Source: CAZYWA01 sp964650975 [NCBI: uncultured bacterium] (GTDB lineage Bacteria; JADJOY01). From it: a stretch of 17,039 nt of DNA. The notes under the pieces were generated by a model. The model did no database searches and was not told where the DNA came from. It worked only from the letters and a program-made list of their open reading frames with translations. The number at the start of each line of letters is the position of its first letter. Position 1 is the first letter of the stretch. Location of the stretch: the NCBI GenBank assembly GCA_964650975.1, contig CAZYWA010000127.1, forward strand, positions 1 to 17,039, written 5' to 3'. The position numbers and the translations under genes were made by a program. Below are positions 13,294 through 17,039 of this stretch, one piece after another.

Positions 13294-14334
13294 TTACCGC
13301 GCCGCGTCGGCCGAGGTCCGGTTCGGGTTGAGCACCACGACCTCGACGCGGCGGTTCTGCTCGCGCCCGGCGCTCGAATCGTTCGACGCGACCGGGGACT
13401 CCGCGCCGTAACCCGTCGCCACGACGTGATCGGCTGCCACGCCTTCTCCGATGAAGAGCGTGCGGACCGCGTCCGCGCGCGACCGCGACAGGGTCATGTT
13501 GGTGCTGGCTCCGCCGGTGCTGTCGGTGTAGCCGTCGACGCGCACGTAACGCTCGCGGTACGAGTTGAGGAATCCGGCGAGCCGGTCCAGACGCTGCCTC
13601 GAGCCCGACTTGATGTCGGAGCGGCCCACGTCGAACAGCACGTCGTTGCTGAACGTGAAGAGCAGCCCGCGCTCGGTCTCCCGGGCATCGAGCTCGTGGC
13701 GTAGCCGGGCGAGGTCGAGCTCGAGGGCCGCCCGATGCTGGTCGGCGACGCGAGCGTCGGCGTTCTGCTCGTCGACCGTGCGCTCCGAGGCCGCGAGATT
13801 GAGCCGCGCGGTCGCCGCCTGATCCTCCGCGTCGTGGGCTCGCGCGTCGAGCGCCACGTTGTTCCGCTCCCCGGCGCGGGTCTGGGCGCTCTGCTCGTCG
13901 AGCGCGCGCTGCGTCGCCCGCAGCTCTCCCTGCGCGACGGCGGTGCGCTGCTCGGCGCCGTTCGCCCGAGCATCGGACACGTCGCGCTCGCGCTGCGCTC
14001 CGATCCGGGCGATCTCTTCCTCGGACGCCTTCTCGGTCGACTGCGCCTCGGCGATCTCGAGGCGGCGGCGTGCGACGTAGATGGTGTGATCCACCTCGGC
14101 CTGCTCGAGGCCGTCGTGCTGCGCGGAGTCGGCGCGCGCCAGCGCCTGGACCGCGTCGTCGAGCGCCGCGGGCGCGCGCCGCACGAGCGCGGGATCGGCC
14201 TTGGCGTGAACGATGTCGGCGCGCAAGGTTTCGAGACTGGGATTTTGCTTCGGGCCGCAACCGGCCGACAGACCGAAGACTCCGATCGTGAGGGCGAGGG
14301 TGCCGGCGAGATGGGGATGACGTTGGACATGCAT
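13294..14334 (-). CDS. OmpA-family lipoprotein with DUF4398-like N-terminus
   Basis: A 346-residue outer-membrane lipoprotein that probably tethers the membrane to peptidoglycan. Residues 1-25 are a lipoprotein signal (L-S-A-G before Cys26). Next comes a DUF4398-like helical region (about 30-115), then a long A/R/E/Q-rich coiled coil (115-225). The C-terminal OmpA domain (about 230-336) has F-D-V-G-R-S-D-I, V-D-G-Y-T-D-S-T-G and N-M-T-L-S-R-S-R-A-D-A-V; Asp271 and Arg286 match the diaminopimelate-binding pair. ATG 14334 is chosen over 14373 because AAGGGAG lies 8 nt upstream and it begins the signal sequence. The gene starts 35 bp after the stop of a second DUF4398 lipoprotein, so the two are likely co-transcribed and may act together. 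Confidence 0.88.
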   Translation of the reverse strand: MHVQRHPHLAGTLALTIGVFGLSAGCGPKQNPSLETLRADIVHAKADPALVRRAPAALDDAVQALARADSAQHDGLEQAEVDHTIYVARRRLEIAEAQSTEKASEEEIARIGAQRERDVSDARANGAEQRTAVAQGELRATQRALDEQSAQTRAGERNNVALDARAHDAEDQAATARLNLAASERTVDEQNADARVADQHRAALELDLARLRHELDARETERGLLFTFSNDVLFDVGRSDIKSGSRQRLDRLAGFLNSYRERYVRVDGYTDSTGGASTNMTLSRSRADAVRTLFIGEGVAADHVVATGYGAESPVASNDSSAGREQNRRVEVVVLNPNRTSADAAR

Positions 14335-14369
14335 GGTGGAAACTCCCTTGGGGCGATTCGGTGAGTGGA

Positions 14370-14723
14370 TCAATGGGTGGCTTCCCGGCGAAGCGCGTCT
14401 TGACTGCGACGCATCTCGTCGAGGCTCAAGCGAGCTCGCTCCGCCTGCGCGGTGGCCGTGGCGAGCTTTGCGTCGACGATGGCTTCCTCGGCCAGGCGGG
14501 AGGCCAGCAGGTACTGCTGGCCTCGCTCGGCTTCTTCAGCCCTGGAATAGGCGTCGCGGGCCGTTCGCATCGGCACCGGCGCCATCGAAACGGCTTCCGC
14601 TTGCTCGGCGTCTCGGATGGCCACGACCGCCTGGCCCATCTGGTCGGTCGAAGGTTTACTGGCCGCACAGCCGCCCAGGGCAAGCAATGCGATGATTGGA
14701 ACGATGTTTCTCTTTCGCGGCAT
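14370..14723 (-). CDS. Small DUF4398-domain lipoprotein
   Basis: A 117-residue lipoprotein. The signal runs M-P-R-K-R-N then a hydrophobic core to L-G-G before Cys19. The mature part is one helical DUF4398-type domain rich in A, E, R and Q (M-R-T-A-R-D-A-Y-S-R-A-E-E-A-E-R-G). It resembles the N-terminal region of the OmpA-like protein encoded just downstream, so the pair may be paralogous. ATG 14723 is preceded by GAGG with a 6-nt gap; the open frame upstream to 14945 is not protein-like. The domain's biochemical role is unknown. It is probably the first gene of a minus-strand transcript starting in the region 14724-15013. Confidence 0.82.
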   Translation of the reverse strand: MPRKRNIVPIIALLALGGCAASKPSTDQMGQAVVAIRDAEQAEAVSMAPVPMRTARDAYSRAEEAERGQQYLLASRLAEEAIVDAKLATATAQAERARLSLDEMRRSQDALRREATH

Positions 14724-15028
14724 GAGCACCTCACTTCGAGCACGCTCGGGGATGCCGAGCATCGCGTCGAGTCGAAGTGCACGATCGATGCCGTGCGATT
14801 TTCTCCCTAATTGGATGTGGATTGCGCGCCGCGGCCGATGAAATTGAACGCCGCTTCCATGTTCTTGTAAGTGCCACACGACTGCGCTCGCGATGGGCGA
14901 GCGCGGCGCGACCCGTGTGTTACGCTCTCCTTCCCCCTTGCCCACCGCCCGGCGGAAGAGATGAGCTTCGAGGTGAGGTGCCGTCAGGCGGGCGTCCTCT
15001 CCGGCGGAAGTCGGTGAAGCTCGCGCCG
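14724..15028. other. Divergent intergenic region with presumed promoters
   Basis: About 300 bp between the divergently transcribed DUF4398 lipoprotein and iron alcohol dehydrogenase genes. Promoters for both should lie here, but no confident -35/-10 pair was recognised on either strand. It contains a nested inverted repeat (14867-14923). No convincing gene was seen. Confidence 0.55.
14867..14923. repeat. Nested inverted repeat in divergent intergenic region
   Basis: Three stacked arms: GTAA (14867-14870) with TTAC (14920-14923), CACACG (14875-14880) with CGTGTG (14914-14919), and an inner GCGCTCGC (14884-14891) with GCGAGCGC (14897-14904) around a 5-nt loop. Offsets between arms would leave bulges. 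Candidate roles are a regulator-binding site serving both divergent genes, or a structured 5' leader. Confidence 0.55.
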
Positions 15029-16213
15029 ATGCCCGGTCCCGCCGCGCCCTTCGATTTTCAGCAACGCACCCGGATCGTGTTCGGTGCCGGGCGGCTCGAC
15101 GAGCTCGGCCGGCTCGCCGCGGAGTGGTCGGCGCGACGCGCGCTGCTGGTCACCGATCCGCAGCTCGTGAGGATCGGCCACGCCGGGCGCGCGTGCGCGG
15201 CGCTCGAGGGAGCGGGAATCACGGTCGCGACGTTCGACGCGGTACGCGAGAATCCCGATACCGACGACGTCCGCGCGTGCCTCGAGGTGGCGCGCGCCGC
15301 GTCCGCCGACACCATCGTCGGCCTGGGCGGCGGCAGCAGCCTCGACACGGCCAAGGGATGCAACTTCCTGCTCACCAACGGCGGCCGCATGGCCGACTAC
15401 TGGGGCCGAGGGAAGGCGGCCAAGCCGATGCTACCGATGATCGCCGTGCCCACGACGGCCGGCACCGGCAGCGAGTGTCAGTCGTTCGCGCTGATCGCCG
15501 ACGCCGAGACCCACGCCAAGATGGCGTGCGGCGATCCGAAGGCCGCGCCGCGCATCGCGCTCCTCGATCCCGAGCTGACGGTTTCCCAGCCTCGCGGCGT
15601 GACCGCGAACACCGGCGTCGACACGCTCACCCACGCGCTCGAGTCCGCGGTCACCAGGGCCAGGACCGAGGTGTCGAGCCTGTTCGCGCGGCGGGCTTTC
15701 ACTCTCACGATGGCCAACCTGCAGCGCGTCCTCGATCGACCTGGGGACCTCGAGGCGCGAGGGCACATGCAGCTCGCGGCGGCCTACGCCGGCCTCGCGA
15801 TCGAGAACTCGATGCTGGGTGCAGCTCACTCGGCGGCCAATCCGCTCACCGCGCATCACGACGTCGTTCACGGTCAGGCGGTGGGTCTCATGATCTCGGC
15901 CGTGATCCGCCACAACGCCGCCGACCCGGCCATCGCGGGGCTCTATGCGGAGCTCGCGGTCGACGCTCGGGTCGCTTCCTCCGACGACGCGGCGACGGAG
16001 GCCGTCGACGCCCTGCTCCGGGCAATCGACCACCTGCTCGAATACGCTGGCATGCCGCGACGTCTCTCCGATGTGCGCATCGGCGAGAACAGCATCCCCG
16101 CCCTGTCGGACGAGGCCGCCCAGCAATGGACCGCGCAATTCAATCCCAGACCGGTGAGCCAGCAGGACTTCGCCTCGCTCTACCGTTCGGTGCTCGGCGA
16201 GACGGGCGCTTGA
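15029..16213 (+). CDS. Iron-containing alcohol dehydrogenase (group III)
   Basis: NAD(P)-dependent metal alcohol dehydrogenase, 394 residues, the normal length. The dinucleotide-binding motif is G-L-G-G-G-S-S-L-D-T-A-K-G (98-110), followed by P-T-T-A-G-T-G-S-E (141-149). The four metal ligands of the family are present: Asp198 and His202 (G-V-D-T-L-T-H-A-L-E), His267 (A-A-H-S-A-A-N-P-L) and His281 (V-V-H-G-Q-A-V-G). The extra active-site His of E. coli FucO (His267 there) is replaced by Asn271, as in many group III enzymes. The substrate cannot be assigned. ATG 15029 gives a normal N-terminus; an in-frame GTG at 15014 with GGAAG 4 nt upstream is an alternative. A radical SAM gene starts 25 bp downstream, so the two are probably co-transcribed. 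Confidence 0.92.
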   Translation: MPGPAAPFDFQQRTRIVFGAGRLDELGRLAAEWSARRALLVTDPQLVRIGHAGRACAALEGAGITVATFDAVRENPDTDDVRACLEVARAASADTIVGLGGGSSLDTAKGCNFLLTNGGRMADYWGRGKAAKPMLPMIAVPTTAGTGSECQSFALIADAETHAKMACGDPKAAPRIALLDPELTVSQPRGVTANTGVDTLTHALESAVTRARTEVSSLFARRAFTLTMANLQRVLDRPGDLEARGHMQLAAAYAGLAIENSMLGAAHSAANPLTAHHDVVHGQAVGLMISAVIRHNAADPAIAGLYAELAVDARVASSDDAATEAVDALLRAIDHLLEYAGMPRRLSDVRIGENSIPALSDEAAQQWTAQFNPRPVSQQDFASLYRSVLGETGA

Positions 16214-16238
16214 GCGCGCCCCGTGCTGGAGACCCGAG

Positions 16239-17039
16239 ATGAGTGAGCCGACGGTACGGCCATTGCCCGGGGCCGCGGCACCGGCGCAGTCCGGCAATTA
16301 CTTCATCGCCAACTACCCGCCGTTCTCGTTCTGGTCGACCGAGAACGTCGATGCGGCGTTGCGCGCCCTCGACGGCCCGGCCGTGGACGGCACACCGCTC
16401 GGCCTCTACCTGCACATTCCGTTTTGCCGGAAGCGCTGTCACTTCTGCTATTTCAAGGTCTACACCGACAAGAACGCCGAAGCGATCCAGCGCTACCTCG
16501 ACGCGCTCGTCGCCGAGGCCCACCGTTACGCGGAGCAGGCCTTCGTGAGCGGCCGGCGCCTCCGCTACGTCTATTTCGGCGGCGGGACGCCGTCCTACCT
16601 CTCGACGCAGCAGCTCGCCTCTCTCACGGAAGGGCTCAAGTCGGCGCTGCCCTGGGACGAGGTGGAGGAGATCGCGTTCGAGGCCGAGCCGGGAACGCTG
16701 AGCGAGCGCAAGGTCCACGCCATCCGGGACATGGGTGTCACGCGGCTCAGCTTCGGGATCGAGAGCTTCGACGACCACGTCCTCGAGACCAACGGCCGCG
16801 CGCACCTCTCGCCGCAGATCTACGCCGCGTACCGGTGGGCGAAAGCGGCCGGTTTCCCGCAGATCAACATCGATCTGATCGCCGGGATGCTCGAGCACAC
16901 CGAGGAGAGCTGGTCCGCCGACATCGACCGCACGATCCAGCTCGACCCGGACTGCGTCACGATCTACCAGATGGAGATCCCGCTCAACACGACCCTCTAC
17001 CGGCAGATGCTCGGCGACGGAAAGCTCGCGGCTCCCGTG
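16239..17039 (+). CDS. HemN/HemW-like radical SAM protein (3' end outside window)
   Basis: The first 267 residues of a coproporphyrinogen III oxidase-like radical SAM protein; the frame is still open at the window end. The radical SAM cluster motif C-R-K-R-C-H-F-C (Cys63, Cys67, Cys70) follows the typical Y-L-H-I-P-F strand. F-G-G-G-T-P-S (113-119) binds SAM, and E-A-E-P-G-T, R-L-S-F-G-I-E-S and I-D-L-I-A-G-M follow in the order seen in HemN/HemW. The unusual N-terminus (N-Y-F-I-A-N-Y-P-P-F-S-F-W) and Y-Q-M-E-I-P-L-N-T differ from typical HemW (usually Y-x-L-x-I-E-P-N-T), so this is probably a subfamily of unknown substrate rather than the heme enzyme or chaperone. ATG 16239 has GGAG 7 nt upstream. 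Confidence 0.88.
   Translation, partial: MSEPTVRPLPGAAAPAQSGNYFIANYPPFSFWSTENVDAALRALDGPAVDGTPLGLYLHIPFCRKRCHFCYFKVYTDKNAEAIQRYLDALVAEAHRYAEQAFVSGRRLRYVYFGGGTPSYLSTQQLASLTEGLKSALPWDEVEEIAFEAEPGTLSERKVHAIRDMGVTRLSFGIESFDDHVLETNGRAHLSPQIYAAYRWAKAAGFPQINIDLIAGMLEHTEESWSADIDRTIQLDPDCVTIYQMEIPLNTTLYRQMLGDGKLAAPV

Noticed and set aside
13229-14260. 343-codon open frame antisense-frame to the OmpA-like gene
   Set aside because: The translation is an R/A/G-rich low-complexity sequence, typical of an out-of-frame reading of high-GC DNA. The overlapping frame encodes a clear OmpA-domain lipoprotein.
14860-14878. Sigma-54-like TGGCAC on the minus strand upstream of the DUF4398 gene
   Set aside because: The required TTGC element at the correct spacing is absent.
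15124-16242. 372-codon plus-strand frame within the alcohol dehydrogenase gene
   Set aside because: The translation is dominated by R, G, H and A with no motif, while the overlapping frame has all iron-ADH motifs.
1-17039. CRISPR arrays, tRNA or rRNA genes, insertion sequences
   Set aside because: No regularly spaced direct repeats, cloverleaf-type segments, rRNA-like sequence, transposase motifs or terminal inverted repeats were seen by eye on either strand.

Overview
The window is high-GC DNA from a diderm (Gram-negative) bacterium. It encodes a complete Mla-type phospholipid transport set, several lipoproteins with recognisable lipoboxes, an OmpA-like peptidoglycan-binding protein and an outer-membrane barrel candidate. 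The mix of a multiheme c-type cytochrome, DUF3309, multi-BON protein, Fe superoxide dismutase and an iron alcohol dehydrogenase next to a HemN-like radical SAM protein suggests an uncultivated deltaproteobacteria-like lineage (Myxococcota, Desulfobacterota or Binatota type). This is inference; no rRNA or other marker gene is present.

Layout. Positions 1-3234 (+): a membrane-anchored pentaheme cytochrome, a spermidine-synthase-fold methyltransferase 14 bp downstream, and a cytidylate-kinase-like protein. Positions 3235-4318 are gene-poor. They hold a 52-aa DUF3309 membrane protein, one doubtful small ORF and several inverted repeats. Positions 4319-8393 (+): a small lipoprotein, then mlaF-mlaE-mlaD-mlaA-mlaC, with ATGA overlaps from mlaF through mlaA and an overlapping mlaA/mlaC junction. 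This unit meets a minus-strand block tail to tail, with only 9 bp between stop codons.

The minus-strand block runs from 14723 down to 8403. In transcription order it has a DUF4398 lipoprotein, a DUF4398/OmpA lipoprotein, a frame-disrupted CsbD-like gene, a four-BON-domain periplasmic protein, Fe superoxide dismutase, an outer-membrane barrel candidate, a lipoprotein and a small secreted protein. Intergenic gaps from the BON gene onward are 26-44 bp, so those five genes look like one operon with an envelope/oxidative-stress theme. From 15029 (+), transcribed divergently, lie a group III iron alcohol dehydrogenase and, 25 bp downstream, a HemN/HemW-like radical SAM gene cut by the window end.

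Working together: the Mla genes would move phospholipid between outer and inner membranes (MlaA in the outer membrane, MlaC as periplasmic shuttle, MlaFED as inner-membrane complex). The opposing block looks like envelope maintenance under stress: peptidoglycan tethering by OmpA, BON-mediated membrane or osmotic protection, and superoxide removal. No clearly novel multi-gene defence or mobile system is visible. The most unusual items are a perfect 18-bp inverted repeat inside the 5' coding part of the superoxide dismutase gene, a nested palindrome in the divergent promoter region, the mlaFEDAC arrangement behind a same-frame lipoprotein gene, the one-base-disrupted CsbD-like gene, and the iron-ADH/radical-SAM pair. 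No tRNA, rRNA, CRISPR array or insertion sequence was seen.
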